Source: Leptospira koniambonensis (lineage in GTDB: Bacteria > Spirochaetota > Leptospiria > Leptospirales > Leptospiraceae). From it: a stretch of 64,000 nucleotides of DNA. Location of the stretch: assembly GCF_004769555.1 (NCBI RefSeq), contig NZ_RQFY01000001.1, forward strand, positions 248,001 through 312,000, read 5' to 3'. Under the pieces are notes generated by a model. The model saw nothing but the letters and a program-made list of their open reading frames with translations, was not told where the DNA came from and ran no database searches. Made by a program: the position numbers and the translations under genes. Shown piece after piece: positions 47,833 to 59,142 of this stretch (positions are counted from its first letter, which is position 1; each line of letters opens with the position of its first letter).

Positions 47833-48600
47833 ATGGAAGAATACGCAATAGAACTTATCAATCTACACAAGGCTTTTGGACAAAGAAAGATCCTGAAAGG
47901 AATGAATCTCCAAGTAAAAAAGGGAGAAACAATGGTCGTGCTTGGACCTTCCGGAACTGGAAAATCAGTCACACTAAAACATATCACAGGCCTACTCGAT
48001 CCGGATGCTGGAGAATGTAAGATCTTCGGAGAAAAAATCTCAGGTGTAGAAATTCCGGAAAGGGAAAGGATCCGTTCTAAAATGGGAGTTTTATTCCAGT
48101 CAGGAGCACTCATCAACTGGATGACTGTTTTTGATAACGTTGCACTTCCTTTAAGAGAGCATAAATTATATCCAGAAGAGGATATCCAACGTATCGTCGC
48201 CGAAAAACTCAGGTTAGTGGATATGACAGTCGCGAAAGATAATTTTCCGAACGATATCTCAGGTGGTATGAAGAAGAGAGCGGGACTCGCAAGAGCGATC
48301 GCCGCCAATCCAGAAATCATTTTATATGACGAGCCCACCTCTGGTCTAGATCCTGTTATGTCAAACGTGATCAACGAACTGATTATTCGTATCAAAAAAG
48401 AAACTGGTGCTGCCCAAGTTGTGGTCACACATGATATGTCCAGCGCGTATATGATAGCCGACCGCATTTCATTTTTTTATGGGGGACAGGTCTTATTTAC
48501 TGGAACTCCGGAAGAAGTGCAGAATTCTCCAAACGAATTCATCCGTCAGTTTATCAATGGGCATACAAAGGGACCAATGATTCTGGAAACTAAGAATTGA
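47833..48600 (+). CDS. mlaF: MlaF-type ABC ATPase
   Basis: A 255-residue ATPase. Walker A is [14 protein letters not shown] near residue 38, signature [14 protein letters not shown], Walker [14 protein letters not shown] and H-loop VVVTHDMSS. The SGGMKKR form is that of the MlaF/Mkl group. It energises MlaE. It lies between mlaE and the MCE gene. Confidence 0.95.
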   Translation: MEEYAIELINLHKAFGQRKILKGMNLQVKKGETMVVLGPSGTGKSVTLKHITGLLDPDAGECKIFGEKISGVEIPERERIRSKMGVLFQSGALINWMTVFDNVALPLREHKLYPEEDIQRIVAEKLRLVDMTVAKDNFPNDISGGMKKRAGLARAIAANPEIILYDEPTSGLDPVMSNVINELIIRIKKETGAAQVVVTHDMSSAYMIADRISFFYGGQVLFTGTPEEVQNSPNEFIRQFINGHTKGPMILETKN

Positions 48601-48668
48601 AACCTGGGTCCTAAGAGAATATTCTGGATAAAAAGTCCGATATATATAATAAGAGTTTTGGATCCTAA

Positions 48669-49418
48669 ATGAAATCCTTTCGTTATCTTTTAGTAGGTGC
48701 TATCTTTTCAGTCGCCTTGGTCGTAGTAGGTTATTTTACCGTTATGACTGAAGGTGGACCCGTCCAAAAACGGGGAGAATTCCTAAAAATCAATTTCAAA
48801 AACTCAGAAGGGATCAAGGTTGGAAACAAGGTCACCGTACAAGGTGTTCCATTTGGTTATGTTTCCAATATTCGACTCATCCAGATAGATGAGAACGGAG
48901 CTGTACTTCCTGCGGGAGAAGTAGGAGTCGCTACCAGGGTAGAAGTTACCATTCTTCTAAAAGAACCTGTACGTTTGTATGAAAATTATGATATTGCAAT
49001 ACGTAACGAAAGTTTGCTTTCCGGTAGAGTGATTTCCATAGACCCAGGAACTTCTGAATCCACAGAAGAAGGGAAAGGTACACCTAGGACCTTCCAGGTT
49101 GTGGATTATAAATCCGGAGCTTCTTCCTTAAAGGGAAGAGTATTGCAAGATCCACTCGTATCTCTTTCGGAACTCATCGCGGAAAACAGAGGAGATATTC
49201 GTAAAACTTTCTCTAACGTAGCTGATATCACTACTAAGATCAATACCGGAGATGGGACCTTAGGTAGGCTTATCAATAGAGATGATCTTCATACAAATGT
49301 GAATACTGTTTTAACGGACGCACAGATCGTTCTGAGAGAGCTTAGAGAAGGTCTGGAAGATACAAGGGAACAAGCCCCAGTCACAAGCTTTATCCGCGCA
49401 GCACTTAGCTCTTTCTAA
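48669..49418 (+). CDS. mlaD: MCE-domain lipid-transport protein (MlaD-like)
   Basis: A 249-residue protein with an N-terminal membrane anchor ([19 protein letters not shown]) and one MCE domain: [20 protein letters not shown] near residue 40 to the [16 protein letters not shown] segment. The rest is helical ([19 protein letters not shown]). MlaD-like hexamers shuttle lipid with MlaEF. 68 bp separate it from mlaF. No MlaB or MlaC gene is adjacent. Confidence 0.92.
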   Translation: MKSFRYLLVGAIFSVALVVVGYFTVMTEGGPVQKRGEFLKINFKNSEGIKVGNKVTVQGVPFGYVSNIRLIQIDENGAVLPAGEVGVATRVEVTILLKEPVRLYENYDIAIRNESLLSGRVISIDPGTSESTEEGKGTPRTFQVVDYKSGASSLKGRVLQDPLVSLSELIAENRGDIRKTFSNVADITTKINTGDGTLGRLINRDDLHTNVNTVLTDAQIVLRELREGLEDTREQAPVTSFIRAALSSF

Positions 49419-49463
49419 AACCTTTTTCTTGCCAAATCAGGTTCTATACGGGAGACTTTCCCT

Positions 49464-50342
49464 ATGTCTTCTCGTAAAATCGCAATCATCGGTACAGGAA
49501 TTATGGGTAGAGGGATCGCAAATAATCTCTCTAAAGAAGGTCATTCTCTTCAATTATATGCTCGTAATCCAGAAAAGATCCGGGATCTAAAATCAGCAAA
49601 TATTTCCATCCACGGAAATATCCAAGAAACTGTAAAAGATTCTGAAATTATAATACTTTGTCTTACAGAAGACAATGTGGTAGAAGAGTCAGTATTTTCC
49701 TCAGGACTTTTAGAAACAAAGGCAAAGTTTGTGATAGATGTTGGCACAACCTCCCCTTCCCTAACATCAAAACTAAATACTACATTCCAAAAACAGAATA
49801 TTATTTTCTTAGACGCACCTATGACTGGTTCCAAAAATGCGGCCAGAGATGGACAGATCCTATTTATGGTAGGAGCAAAATCACAAAATGAGATCCAAGA
49901 GATCTCTTTTATATTTGAGATCTGCGGTAAGAACACTATTTATTGCGGAGAAGTGGGAGATGGACAGAAAGCAAAAATCGCTCTTAATATGGTGCAAGCT
50001 GGGATCTTCCAAGTTTATATGGAAGGTTTTTCTTTGGCAAAAAGCCAAGGTATAGATCCCTCTATCCTGAAATCTATTTTAGAACAATCTGCTGCTAAGT
50101 CTGGAATTTCAGAGTTTAAGTTTCCATTTGTATTCTCAGGAAATTACGAAACACATTTTGCTTTAAAGAATATGTATAAGGATCTTAAACATGCGCTCTC
50201 TTTAGGAAAAGAATCCGGGACAAAACTTCCGCTTTGCTCCGGATTAGATGAGATCTACCGCGCCGGTATAGACGCGGGTTTTGGTGAGAAGGATTATTGC
50301 AGCCTAAACGAGGTTACGGCGCAGATACCTCCGGCCAAATGA
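49464..50342 (+). CDS. Beta-hydroxyacid dehydrogenase family protein (GLYR1/3-HIBADH type)
   Basis: A 292-residue protein. The Rossmann motif is [17 protein letters not shown] near residue 6, the substrate segment [15 protein letters not shown] near 118, and the catalytic lysine in [12 protein letters not shown] near 172. It resembles glyoxylate/succinic semialdehyde reductases. The exact substrate cannot be told. Its 3' end overlaps the convergent GDYXXLXY gene by 29 bp. Confidence 0.88.
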   Translation: MSSRKIAIIGTGIMGRGIANNLSKEGHSLQLYARNPEKIRDLKSANISIHGNIQETVKDSEIIILCLTEDNVVEESVFSSGLLETKAKFVIDVGTTSPSLTSKLNTTFQKQNIIFLDAPMTGSKNAARDGQILFMVGAKSQNEIQEISFIFEICGKNTIYCGEVGDGQKAKIALNMVQAGIFQVYMEGFSLAKSQGIDPSILKSILEQSAAKSGISEFKFPFVFSGNYETHFALKNMYKDLKHALSLGKESGTKLPLCSGLDEIYRAGIDAGFGEKDYCSLNEVTAQIPPAK

Positions 50343-50874
50343 TCTTTTCGATGAGACCGTTTCCGTTTTTATCTATTCTCAGCTGGATTTTGGCGCCCGG
50401 CTCTCGAAGTTTTTCTTCTAATTTTTGAGCGCCTTCTTCCGGGATAAAGTATTTGCGGAAAGGGTAATTAAAGTTTCCGTAATTACATTCTCCCTTGACG
50501 TAATTCCAACAAGTTGTATCGTTTTTGAGTTCGTTACAATCAGAGTAAAAACGTATTTCATATTCAGAAGGTTCTCTGGAGTCAAAACAAACACAGGTTT
50601 CTTTTTTAGTTAACTTACTTCCGTCCGCGGTTGCTGTTGCAGACTCTAACGAGGAAGAAACGTAATCTCCCTTTTGGCAAATATCATCCGAATATTTACG
50701 ATCTATCTGAAATCTGAGATATTGTCCTGAAAGTAAATCTCTAGGATCATATCCTGTAATTGGAAGGATCAGAATTTTTCCATTCCTAAGATCGAATTCT
50801 CTTTCTAATGCAACGGATGCCAGAACGATAATTGGTAAAAATACCGCAAGAATTGAAATATTAAACTTCTTCAT
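50314..50874 (-). CDS. GDYXXLXY-domain membrane-associated protein
   Basis: A 186-residue protein with an N-terminal membrane anchor ([17 protein letters not shown]). [20 protein letters not shown] is the GDYXXLXY family motif region, with Q for the usual D. Cysteines follow in CVCFD and CWNYVKGEC. These proteins occur beside DUF2157 membrane proteins, and here the two genes overlap by four bases. Function unknown. Confidence 0.8.
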   Translation of the reverse strand: MKKFNISILAVFLPIIVLASVALEREFDLRNGKILILPITGYDPRDLLSGQYLRFQIDRKYSDDICQKGDYVSSSLESATATADGSKLTKKETCVCFDSREPSEYEIRFYSDCNELKNDTTCWNYVKGECNYGNFNYPFRKYFIPEEGAQKLEEKLREPGAKIQLRIDKNGNGLIEKIIWPEVSAP

Positions 50875-52064
50875 ATTCCTAACTCCTCTTCTTCTTGAAA
50901 GAGTTGATTGGCAGCATCTCTAATCCTTTCTCTCATCTTAAAGACTAGGATACTAAAACCTAAAATAAATGCTCCTGATACTATCAGTCCAATTCCTGTA
51001 GCAAGTAAACTTCCGAATACTTCCAGATAGACAGATACAAATCGCACACCTAAAATCAAAAGAGACAAATCAAACCATCTTCTGGATGCGAAAAATAAAA
51101 AAGTAAATGGTATCCAAGCTAGAAAGAAAAAGATCATAGCTGGAAATTTTCCATACCAATGGAAGGTCTGAGGATAATTTAGGAATCCTAAGAAAATCCC
51201 TGAAATAGAAAGTAAGATAATCTTTCTGCGAGAAAAACGATTTCTAAAAATTTGAGAAACTGCAACGAGTAGAATTGGAATCAATAAAGGCCAATACCAA
51301 GCGAAAGGAAGATCGTATCTTCTGGCAAATTCAGGATCTGCATCCAAGTTCGGTATATCATGAGTCTCAAAACTTCCCCAAATAGAAGAGGTTAAAAAGA
51401 AACCGAAAGCCCAAAGTAAAAACGGATTCACCAGAATAGAGGTTTTACTCTCTTTAGTTTCCAATCTTTTTTCTGTAAAAATAGCAATTCCTGCAAATAC
51501 CCAAGAAGCCACAAAGAAGAAGAGAGAAAAATAATGACTTCTTTCCTTCCAGCCGATATCAGGATGATTGTCTATCCAACTTAAGAAAGAAGAACTAAAT
51601 ACTGCGATCCAAAGATGTTGCAGTACTCTACCCGGATACATGATCACAAGTAAAATCGTAATCCCTGACCAAAGAAGCAACCCCTGGTATAATTTCCCCT
51701 GAGTATGATAAACTTGGGAAATCAGACCAATATTCGCAAAAAATAATACACAAAGAAGCAAAACTAAAAGGTAACGGATTGTATCATTCCAAATATCTTT
51801 ACTTTGAGAATATAGGATTGTTATTCCTATCCCTGAAAGTATTGTAAAACTGCTGAATAATTTTACTGAATAATGGATCTTATCCCAGTTAGCAGCCACC
51901 ATTGCGATGACTCCGAGTCCAATAACTACAATCCCTAATGCTAAAAAGGAATAGAATACATAAGGAATTTTTTTAGAATCTTCGAACTTAAGAATGGACT
52001 CAGACTGAGCCTGGCTTATGAGTCCGCCATCCACCCAAGTTTTTAATTTTTTCTTCCAATTCAT
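50871..52064 (-). CDS. DUF2157 multi-pass membrane protein
   Basis: A 397-residue protein. A cytoplasmic N-terminus LKTWVDGGLISQAQSESIL is the DUF2157 start, followed by about eleven hydrophobic segments beginning FYSFLALGIVVIGLGVIAMV. It ends in a charged tail. The domain has no known biochemical role. It precedes and overlaps the GDYXXLXY gene, the common gene pair. Confidence 0.83.
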   Translation of the reverse strand: MNWKKKLKTWVDGGLISQAQSESILKFEDSKKIPYVFYSFLALGIVVIGLGVIAMVAANWDKIHYSVKLFSSFTILSGIGITILYSQSKDIWNDTIRYLLVLLLCVLFFANIGLISQVYHTQGKLYQGLLLWSGITILLVIMYPGRVLQHLWIAVFSSSFLSWIDNHPDIGWKERSHYFSLFFFVASWVFAGIAIFTEKRLETKESKTSILVNPFLLWAFGFFLTSSIWGSFETHDIPNLDADPEFARRYDLPFAWYWPLLIPILLVAVSQIFRNRFSRRKIILLSISGIFLGFLNYPQTFHWYGKFPAMIFFFLAWIPFTFLFFASRRWFDLSLLILGVRFVSVYLEVFGSLLATGIGLIVSGAFILGFSILVFKMRERIRDAANQLFQEEEELGI

Positions 52065-52164
52065 AACGCGAAAGTTATCTGAATTGAATACAATTCAGTC
52101 AATCTTTCTTTCTATAAATTACTGCGAGAACTAGCCAGCTACGCAATTATCTGGCAAACTAAAC

Positions 52165-53028
52165 TCAGTCTTCTTCTTTGCTTCCCAAAGATTTCCTTAC
52201 ATTACTACGGTATCTTTCTTTAAAATAAGACTTCGCAGTCGGTGGACCGATCTTAGCGTCTTTCAGCCTTTTTTCGTTAGCTGAAATTCTGTCCTCGTCC
52301 AGAGGGTGTGTGCTCAAATATTTTTCTAAAGGAATATCAGCACCCGCGAGTTCAGGATCTCCTTTCTTCTCCTTTTGGATATCCCGGAAAAAATCAGCGA
52401 TCGCTCCAGGATAATAAGGAGTCGACCTCATATAATCGAAGCCGTATTCATCTGCTTCTTCTTCCATAGAACGAGAATTTGCAAGTCCCAATAGATTTGT
52501 AGAAAGCCCTGCAATTTCCGCCGCATGCTGTGCCAAATCCGGACCAAGCACAAATGAGAGAGCAAAATATATGGAGAAGTATAAAGTAATATTTGTGGAT
52601 AATTGTTTTGTAGAATGCCTTCTCTCCGCATGAGCGATCTCATGAGAAAGAATACCGGCAAGAGTTGCCTCATTATTCACAAACTGAAGAAGTCCAGTAT
52701 ATACGAAAATATATCCGCCAGGTGCGCATATCGCATTGATGACTTTATCATCATCTATTATGGTTACCTTATATTTGAATTCGTCTTTGTATTTGATGGA
52801 TTTGGATTTTAAGATCCGGTCCACAATTGATTGCAGGTATTTTTCTAAAGATTTATCTTTATAAACTTTACCGTGAGCATCTCCGGTTACTGCAGCCTTA
52901 TAAAATTGTTCTCCTAAAAATCGATCCACGTCCAAAGGGAAAACAAAATCTACCATCCATCCACAGTTTTGGAGACTAAAAAGTAAAAATAGGACCAGGA
53001 AATATTTGCGAATAGAATTTTTATTCAT
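52165..53028 (-). CDS. M48-family metalloprotease lipoprotein
   Basis: A 287-residue protein if started at the ATG at 53028, which gives a good signal peptide (YFLVLFLLFSLQNCGW, lipobox LQNC). A GTG at 53040 would add four residues but lacks a ribosome site. HEIAHAERRHS near residue 127 is the zinc motif, and EEEADEYGFDYM supplies the third ligand. This is the LoiP/BepA-like type that degrades misassembled outer-membrane proteins. Last gene of the NamZ cluster. Confidence 0.9.
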   Translation of the reverse strand: MNKNSIRKYFLVLFLLFSLQNCGWMVDFVFPLDVDRFLGEQFYKAAVTGDAHGKVYKDKSLEKYLQSIVDRILKSKSIKYKDEFKYKVTIIDDDKVINAICAPGGYIFVYTGLLQFVNNEATLAGILSHEIAHAERRHSTKQLSTNITLYFSIYFALSFVLGPDLAQHAAEIAGLSTNLLGLANSRSMEEEADEYGFDYMRSTPYYPGAIADFFRDIQKEKKGDPELAGADIPLEKYLSTHPLDEDRISANEKRLKDAKIGPPTAKSYFKERYRSNVRKSLGSKEED

Positions 53029-53036
53029 GGAACAAC

Positions 53037-53891
53037 TCACTCCGAGTATAAACGGATTTCGTAACCGCCGTAGGCGCGGATATTAATGACCACATCCTCG
53101 AACAAAAGATATTGTCCTTTGATGCCAAGTAATTTGGAATTTATTTCCATCCCCTTATCCGGGGAGAAAGATTTGGATTTTTCAGGATATGCTGAAATAG
53201 GATAGCTTAATTTTGTAATTTTTTGTTCATCGGATTCAGTATATGGAACTCCTAGGTCCCAGGAATCTAAAACTTCAAGTAGTTCTTTCTTTTTGGAGAT
53301 TAGGTCAAATGGAACTGAATCTTCAGTTACCATCTTCTGCCATTTGGTTTTATCATCTATAATAGAGGTAAATTGTTTTTCAATGAGTCCTGCATCTCGT
53401 CTGGAAGAAACTTCTAATAGTGGAATCGCTTCTTGAGCGCCTTGGTCCACCCAACGATTGGATACAGGTTTTTCACGAGTGATCCCAACCTTGAGCCCGC
53501 TCGTATTTGCAAGATAAACAGTATGTTTTTGAAAGCAGTAACCTTCTCCCCATTCGGGCTCCCTGCAAGTTCCTAAATGAAAATGGCAGGTCTCTGGACG
53601 AAGAATACATAGATCATTTTCCGCTAATGTTTGGAAACAGTTGAAACAACTTCCCTGATTAAAACTTTTACTCGTAACTTTTCCGCAGTTTACACAACGG
53701 ATCTTTCCGGTAAATTCAAGTTTTACCTTTTTACCTACAAGACTTCCGATCTTAAAATTTGCAGGAACAAGCCTGGCCTCTTGTTTTCCGGATTCTGAAG
53801 ATGGATAAGAAGCTACTACCCAGATATATTCAACTGGGTCGATACCTTCGTGATCCATCATTCTTAAAAAACCGGCAGAGAGTTCCTTCAT
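53037..53891 (-). CDS. DUF2797 zinc-ribbon protein
   Basis: A 284-residue protein. Cysteine pairs in CVNCGK and CFNCFQ, then [19 protein letters not shown], match the DUF2797 zinc site. [18 protein letters not shown] follows, with a short YL...VGIT core like GIY-YIG nucleases (R near 150). No catalytic call is possible. It overlaps the exported hypothetical gene by four bases; the next gene downstream is the M48 lipoprotein. Confidence 0.82.
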   Translation of the reverse strand: MKELSAGFLRMMDHEGIDPVEYIWVVASYPSSESGKQEARLVPANFKIGSLVGKKVKLEFTGKIRCVNCGKVTSKSFNQGSCFNCFQTLAENDLCILRPETCHFHLGTCREPEWGEGYCFQKHTVYLANTSGLKVGITREKPVSNRWVDQGAQEAIPLLEVSSRRDAGLIEKQFTSIIDDKTKWQKMVTEDSVPFDLISKKKELLEVLDSWDLGVPYTESDEQKITKLSYPISAYPEKSKSFSPDKGMEINSKLLGIKGQYLLFEDVVINIRAYGGYEIRLYSE

Positions 53892-54490
53892 GGAAAATAG
53901 TATTCCTTACCACCAAGTGGTCTTAACAAAGAATCCACTTTTACGATTAAGATAGTACTTAATTCATGACCTTTCCAGTCAAAAACCACTATTTTATCTT
54001 CATAAGAATAATGACTTAGCTTTCCATCAGTATGATAGAATAATTTCAGATCGCTCTGGCCTTCTTTTCCGGGAAGAGAAAGAACTCCTTTTCCCGCGAG
54101 TGTTCTTCCTTCGTACCATTTTGCTTTTACAGGAACCGGAGGGATTGTTTTACTTGGGGTCAAACCATTGGTAGAAGACGCAGCATTAGGAGTTGTAGGT
54201 TCAGAGTTTTCTGCCAATTTATCTTCGAATGTAGAAGTCTTAAGTAGCGAACAATGGAAATTTCCTTCCAGTTTAGGGAAATCCTGGTTACATGCAGTTT
54301 CTTTTACATAGATTTCTTGGTCGAACGAAGCTCCAGTTCGAACACTTTGGGCAATCTTTGCGAATGCGTAAAATTTCAAACGGCCTAAAACTTCTTTTAA
54401 GCCGTATTCTTTCCATTCTCCGTTTTCATTTTCAGCGAAAATGGAGAATGAAAAACAAAGGGCGAGTATAATAACGAATCTGGTTCTCAT
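53888..54490 (-). CDS. Exported hypothetical protein
   Basis: A 200-residue protein with a signal peptide ([17 protein letters not shown]). The mature part has two cysteines ([14 protein letters not shown]), a low-complexity Ser/Thr/Pro/Asn middle and a beta-rich C-terminus with [20 protein letters not shown] recognise no family. It is 31 bp downstream of the NamZ-like gene and overlaps DUF2797 by four bases. Confidence 0.65.
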   Translation of the reverse strand: MRTRFVIILALCFSFSIFAENENGEWKEYGLKEVLGRLKFYAFAKIAQSVRTGASFDQEIYVKETACNQDFPKLEGNFHCSLLKTSTFEDKLAENSEPTTPNAASSTNGLTPSKTIPPVPVKAKWYEGRTLAGKGVLSLPGKEGQSDLKLFYHTDGKLSHYSYEDKIVVFDWKGHELSTILIVKVDSLLRPLGGKEYYFP

Positions 54491-54521
54491 AATATATCTT
54501 TCGAAATTAGTTTATAAAACA

Positions 54522-55781
54522 TTAGTAGATCAGATATTTTTGGATCAGTCTATTTGTAGAAGATTCAGATTCTGCATATGTAGCTTTAAATTCTTCGTAC
54601 GTTTTACCAGCATCTACTGATTCTCTGAATTTTTCGGTTCCCCAAAGAAAATCTATATTATGGGATCCGTCCGCATATTGTCTCCATTTGAAATCTTTAT
54701 ATTTTTTTTTCATAATGGAAGTCAGGTTATATGCCATTCTGATCGGGTCATATTTACGATTTACAACTGTTAGACGCAGGCCCCTGCAAATTTCTCCCTT
54801 AAAAGGACCGAATGTAGGTTTAAAGAATACACTTTGGTAATAATAATCACCTTTGCTGTCCTCATTCAATTCTGGGATAATATCTTCAGGTTCATTCATC
54901 CAAGGAGCGCCGAAATATACAAATGGAGCTTGTGTCCCTCTTCCTACAGAAACATTAACTCCTTCTAATAATACTAAACCTAGATAATTTCTTGCAGAAT
55001 CTAACATAGGAAGATTTGGAGAAGGTGTGGACCAAGGGATCCCTTCTCTTTCCCAATCAAATCCTCTTTTAAAGTTTTCTGGTGAGATAATATCCAGTTT
55101 CACTTTTCCACCCAGATATTCTCCATTATAGAATGCAGCGGCTTCTCCCAGAGTCATACCTGTGAAAAATAAAGAAGGAAATTCACCTGCGAAATTTAAA
55201 AACTTCTTCTGTATACCTTCTCCCCTTGCACCTAAATATAATGCAGGATTTGGATGATCTAAAAGAATAAACTTGGTATTTGGATCAGGTAAATTATCCA
55301 TCAAACGTTTGAGAACACTTACATAAGTATAACAACGCATTCCCATATCGACTACATCAAACACTACTGCGTCTGCACCTTTGAGTATTGCAGGGATCTC
55401 TGAGTTTTTAACTTTATAAATATGATAGATAGGAAGTTGAAAAGTCTCATCCATTGTAACTGGAGATTTGCTAAAGTCTTCTTCCAATCCTAAAAATCCA
55501 TGTTCGAGTCCGATCAAATGTTTGATCTTAACTTTTTTATCCTTAAATTCTTTTAAGATCTTTTCTGGATGTCTTCCAATACCAGATGGATTTGTAACAA
55601 GCACAACGGATTTACCAGCAAGACTTGGAAGTACTTGTTCGTAAAAGGAAACTTCGGCAGGGATAATTTTTGATTTAGAAATATGACTTCTGGATGACGC
55701 TTCTACGCAGGAGCCTGAGGAAATTGTCAGAAAAAAAATGAGTAAAGTTAGGTTTTTTTTGTTTCTTTCTTTGAACCGCAT
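54522..55781 (-). CDS. NamZ-like exo-beta-N-acetylmuramidase (DUF1343) lipoprotein
   Basis: A 419-residue protein with a signal peptide ending SSGSCVEAS, a likely lipobox. [41 protein letters not shown] and [17 protein letters not shown] are DUF1343 motifs. The B. subtilis member NamZ releases terminal MurNAc from peptidoglycan fragments. A recycling or remodelling role is likely here. It is divergent from the LipL46-like gene. Confidence 0.88.
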   Translation of the reverse strand: MRFKERNKKNLTLLIFFLTISSGSCVEASSRSHISKSKIIPAEVSFYEQVLPSLAGKSVVLVTNPSGIGRHPEKILKEFKDKKVKIKHLIGLEHGFLGLEEDFSKSPVTMDETFQLPIYHIYKVKNSEIPAILKGADAVVFDVVDMGMRCYTYVSVLKRLMDNLPDPNTKFILLDHPNPALYLGARGEGIQKKFLNFAGEFPSLFFTGMTLGEAAAFYNGEYLGGKVKLDIISPENFKRGFDWEREGIPWSTPSPNLPMLDSARNYLGLVLLEGVNVSVGRGTQAPFVYFGAPWMNEPEDIIPELNEDSKGDYYYQSVFFKPTFGPFKGEICRGLRLTVVNRKYDPIRMAYNLTSIMKKKYKDFKWRQYADGSHNIDFLWGTEKFRESVDAGKTYEEFKATYAESESSTNRLIQKYLIY

Positions 55782-55847
55782 GTAAGATACCTTATTTGTT
55801 CAGTAAATAGACAGAATTCAATACATCAAGGAGAAAAAGGAAGCGAT

Positions 55848-57095
55848 ATGGCAAAGCTGCCCATCCTGCGGATAACCGCTCTCACACTGATTTTAGGTTT
55901 CGCTTTTGCATGCGCAACGGGTGACGGATCCCGACGCAAGAAAAAAGAAGAATTCACTAGAGAAGGAAATACCATCACCGTAATCGGAGAAGCTCCGATT
56001 TATAACGGAGATATAGCGAACGCAAAACAAAGAGCGATCAAAGACGCAAAAGTTAATGCGGTACGTAAAGTTGTTGGTGAAGAAATTTCCAATAAAAGCC
56101 AAGCTTCCGACGGAGAAAGTTTAGGCTCTAGCCTACTTTCCAAGACCGATGCATTCGTAAAATCATACGATATCGTTTCGGAAGACCAAGGTAAAATAGA
56201 TACTCAACCTATTTTAAAACTTACAGTTCGTTGTACTATCGAAGAATCTAAACTTTCCACTGCTGTAGAGGGTTTACTTGCTGATGTAGGAAATCCAAGA
56301 ATTGTAGTTTTAGTTCCTTCTAAAGTTGGAGGAGCTCCAGTTGCTCCTTTAAGCAATGGTAATATTGCAGAAGCTGAGATCATCAAAGGACTCAAAAAAG
56401 CAGGAAACAAGATCGTAGATCCAGGAACTGCTTCTAAAACTGTTAAACCTTCTGGTTTGAATGCTGATGCAGTAAATTCTTTAGATGCAGGAGCTGCGAT
56501 TTTAATCCAGGCTCAAGCTTCCGGAGCAGAAGTTCTAGTAGTTGGTTCAGTAGAAACTGAAGACCAAGCCCCTGTAACTGCGATCGGTGGAAAAACATTG
56601 GATAGGCCTTTATTCAATACTGCTGCGACCGGATCTTATAAAGTGATCCTGCTTTGGGGAGACGGAAAAATCGTCGATACCGGCACAGGAGACGGTCGAG
56701 CTGCGGATATTACGCAGAAAGTATCTCGTGAAAAAGCGATTGCTGCTTGGGCTGAAAGTGTTACCAAAAAAGTAAACAAACAACTAAAAGAAGAATGGTT
56801 CAATCTCACTGAGAATAATACAATCATTCTTAAGTTTACTGGATTGGATGCAGACGAATCCACTAAGTTCAAAGATGATCTAGCAGAATTAACTGCTGCA
56901 AAAGACATCAATGTTAGAGCAAGCAACGTAAGCGGTTCAGAGTGGGAAGTTACCTACCCAGGAAAAGACGCATTGTTTATGGACGAGTTAGTCTATAAAA
57001 AAGACAGAGGATTTACTTTCTTAGCTACTAAGAAAATGAATGTTAAGTCTGCTGCAAGAGGCGTGGTTACTTTGGAGTTCTCTCCTAATAAATAA
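55848..57095 (+). CDS. lipL46: LipL46-like lipoprotein with FlgT/LPP20-like N-terminal domain
   Basis: A 415-residue lipoprotein precursor: signal peptide then [11 protein letters not shown]. An N-terminal domain (near 40-150: [30 protein letters not shown]) resembles FlgT/LPP20 modules. Position four genes from the flagellins and size fit LipL46 of pathogenic Leptospira as I recall it, but I cannot align it. The signal is followed by RRKKKEE. A strong terminator follows. Confidence 0.65.
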   Translation: MAKLPILRITALTLILGFAFACATGDGSRRKKKEEFTREGNTITVIGEAPIYNGDIANAKQRAIKDAKVNAVRKVVGEEISNKSQASDGESLGSSLLSKTDAFVKSYDIVSEDQGKIDTQPILKLTVRCTIEESKLSTAVEGLLADVGNPRIVVLVPSKVGGAPVAPLSNGNIAEAEIIKGLKKAGNKIVDPGTASKTVKPSGLNADAVNSLDAGAAILIQAQASGAEVLVVGSVETEDQAPVTAIGGKTLDRPLFNTAATGSYKVILLWGDGKIVDTGTGDGRAADITQKVSREKAIAAWAESVTKKVNKQLKEEWFNLTENNTIILKFTGLDADESTKFKDDLAELTAAKDINVRASNVSGSEWEVTYPGKDALFMDELVYKKDRGFTFLATKKMNVKSAARGVVTLEFSPNK

Positions 57096-57120
57096 TCGGT
57101 TTATCAATCGATTCTAAAGG

Positions 57121-57150
57121 AAAGCCGGCGGTTTTGACGTCGGCTTTTTT
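57121..57150 (+). terminator. Intrinsic terminator after LipL46-like gene
   Basis: AAAGCCG (57121-57127) pairs with CGGCTTT (57141-57147), followed by a T-run. It ends transcription from the left. Confidence 0.9.
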
Positions 57151-57160
57151 TATTTTAAGA

Positions 57161-57715
57161 TCACTTCTTAGCGATACTTTTTAGGGTCTCATGATAAATA
57201 CTTTCATGATGAGTGAATGTCTGCCAAAACTTAGGAACTGATTCTTTATAAAGTTTAGAAACAAGAATATCCAAATGTGTATGCCAGCCGCTCGAAACCA
57301 TAAGTTTACCAAATTCATCCACAAGTTTATAATGTCTTAATGTAAGAAGAACATCTTCTCCCTTTTCTTCTAGTTCAAAACTAACTTCAGAATTAGGATG
57401 CCAAGTAAAACTTAAAAAATGAGGAGCATCGATTGCAGTAATCGTTTCTACTCCGTTGATACCGTTTTCCATTTCCTTAAATCTTTCCGGATAAACTTTC
57501 TCATCAGAAAGAGAAGAATGCAAAAAGTTTAATTCTACTTTCCCACCTACCTTCAACTCCATAGTTCCGGAAGCAAGCCAGGTGCCTCTTTTTTCAGAAT
57601 CAGTTAAATATTCCCAAACGGTTTCAATCGGCCCAGGTAATAATCTTTGGAAACGAACTTCGGAATCCGAAGTGAAGGTTCCATACGTTTTGTTCACAGA
57701 TAGATCTTTCATCAC
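57161..57715 (-). CDS. SRPBCC/AHSA1-domain protein
   Basis: A 184-residue protein. RLLPGPIETVWEYLTDSEKR near residue 24 begins the START-like fold; SFTWHPNSEVSFELEEKGED and SGWHTHLDILVSKL near 140 are typical AHSA1 strands and helix. It overlaps the ArsR gene by one base. ArsR/SRPBCC pairs are common; the ligand is unknown. Confidence 0.85.
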   Translation of the reverse strand: MMKDLSVNKTYGTFTSDSEVRFQRLLPGPIETVWEYLTDSEKRGTWLASGTMELKVGGKVELNFLHSSLSDEKVYPERFKEMENGINGVETITAIDAPHFLSFTWHPNSEVSFELEEKGEDVLLTLRHYKLVDEFGKLMVSSGWHTHLDILVSKLYKESVPKFWQTFTHHESIYHETLKSIAKK

Positions 57716-58035
57716 TATCTTCTCCCTTTTTTTATTTTATTCGCTCTTAATTCTTTTTCCAGAAGATCAAGTCTTCCTTCCCAGAAAGTTTTTGCTCTAT
57801 CAATCCAGTCTTGGATCTCTTTCCAACCTTTATAATCCAAGGAATGGATCCTCCTTTGTCCATCCACTCTCACTTGGATCAGATTACATTCTTTCAAAAC
57901 CTTAAGGTGCTGAGATATCGCAGCGGAGCTTATATCAAAATGTCCCGCGATTTCTCCTGCACCCATTTCACCATTGAATAGTAGTTCTAAAATTTTGCGT
58001 CTGGTTGGATCCGCAATTGCATCTAAAGCTTGCAT
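57715..58035 (-). CDS. ArsR-family transcriptional repressor
   Basis: A 106-residue winged-helix protein from the ATG at 58035 (MQALDAIADPTRRKILELLF); an ATG six bases upstream would add two residues. The recognition helix lies in HFDISSAAISQHLKVL, followed by VRVDGQRRIHSLD. It lacks the metal-binding cysteines of ArsR/SmtB. Neither ATG has a Shine-Dalgarno, and the promoter spacing suggests a leaderless mRNA starting at the chosen ATG. Confidence 0.88.
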   Translation of the reverse strand: MQALDAIADPTRRKILELLFNGEMGAGEIAGHFDISSAAISQHLKVLKECNLIQVRVDGQRRIHSLDYKGWKEIQDWIDRAKTFWEGRLDLLEKELRANKIKKGRR

Positions 58036-58082
58036 GAACATATATTTAAGTATTAACTTAATTAAGTCAATGCTTAAATATA
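58036..58082 (-). promoter_or_regulatory. arsR promoter with overlapping palindromes
   Basis: On the minus strand TTGACT (58065-58070) is a -35 box, 16 bp before TAAATA (58043-58048), putting the start site at about 58035. TATATTTAAG (58041-58050) and CTTAAATATA (58073-58082) form a 10-bp inverted repeat, and ACTTAATTAAGT (58056-58067) is a perfect palindrome between them. This is a candidate autorepression site. Confidence 0.65.
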
Positions 58083-58141
58083 AAATTTTAGAAAATTATA
58101 AGCAGGAATGTTTAGTAAAAATTGATTTTGACGATAGAAAT

Positions 58142-58173
58142 AAAAAAAGCCACCGGAGTTTTCATCCGGTGGC
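58142..58173 (-). terminator. Intrinsic terminator of the second flagellin gene
   Basis: GCCACCGGA (58149-58157) pairs with TCCGGTGGC (58165-58173). Read on the minus strand it is followed by a T-run (58142-58148), just after the flagellin stop. Confidence 0.9.
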
Positions 58174-58188
58174 GCCTGTTCCCGAAAA

Positions 58189-59037
<849 letters not shown>

Positions 59038-59043
59038 CCTACA

Positions 59044-59142
59044 CTCCTTGTAGAGAGTTTCCGGAGGATCTCCCTATCCTCCGATCGGACATGACCTGTC
59101 CGGTGCTCCGGGATGGACCCGGTCGGACCACCCGACAGGTCA
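59044..59142 (-). promoter_or_regulatory. Structured leader of the downstream flagellin gene
   Basis: Reading the minus strand toward the ATG: first a long hairpin between TGACCTGTC and GACAGGTCA (59092-59142) with inner CCGGG/CCCGG pairs; then CGGAGGAT/ATCCTCCG (59062-59083) with hexaloop AGGGAG; then the AAGGAG ribosome site (59044-59049). No T-run follows either stem. The GGA in the loop and at the ribosome site resembles paired CsrA sites. Confidence 0.6.

Noticed and set aside
47805..48467. Long open frame of 220 codons on the minus strand
   Set aside because: It lies opposite the whole mlaF gene, has no family resemblance and reflects codon bias of the real gene.
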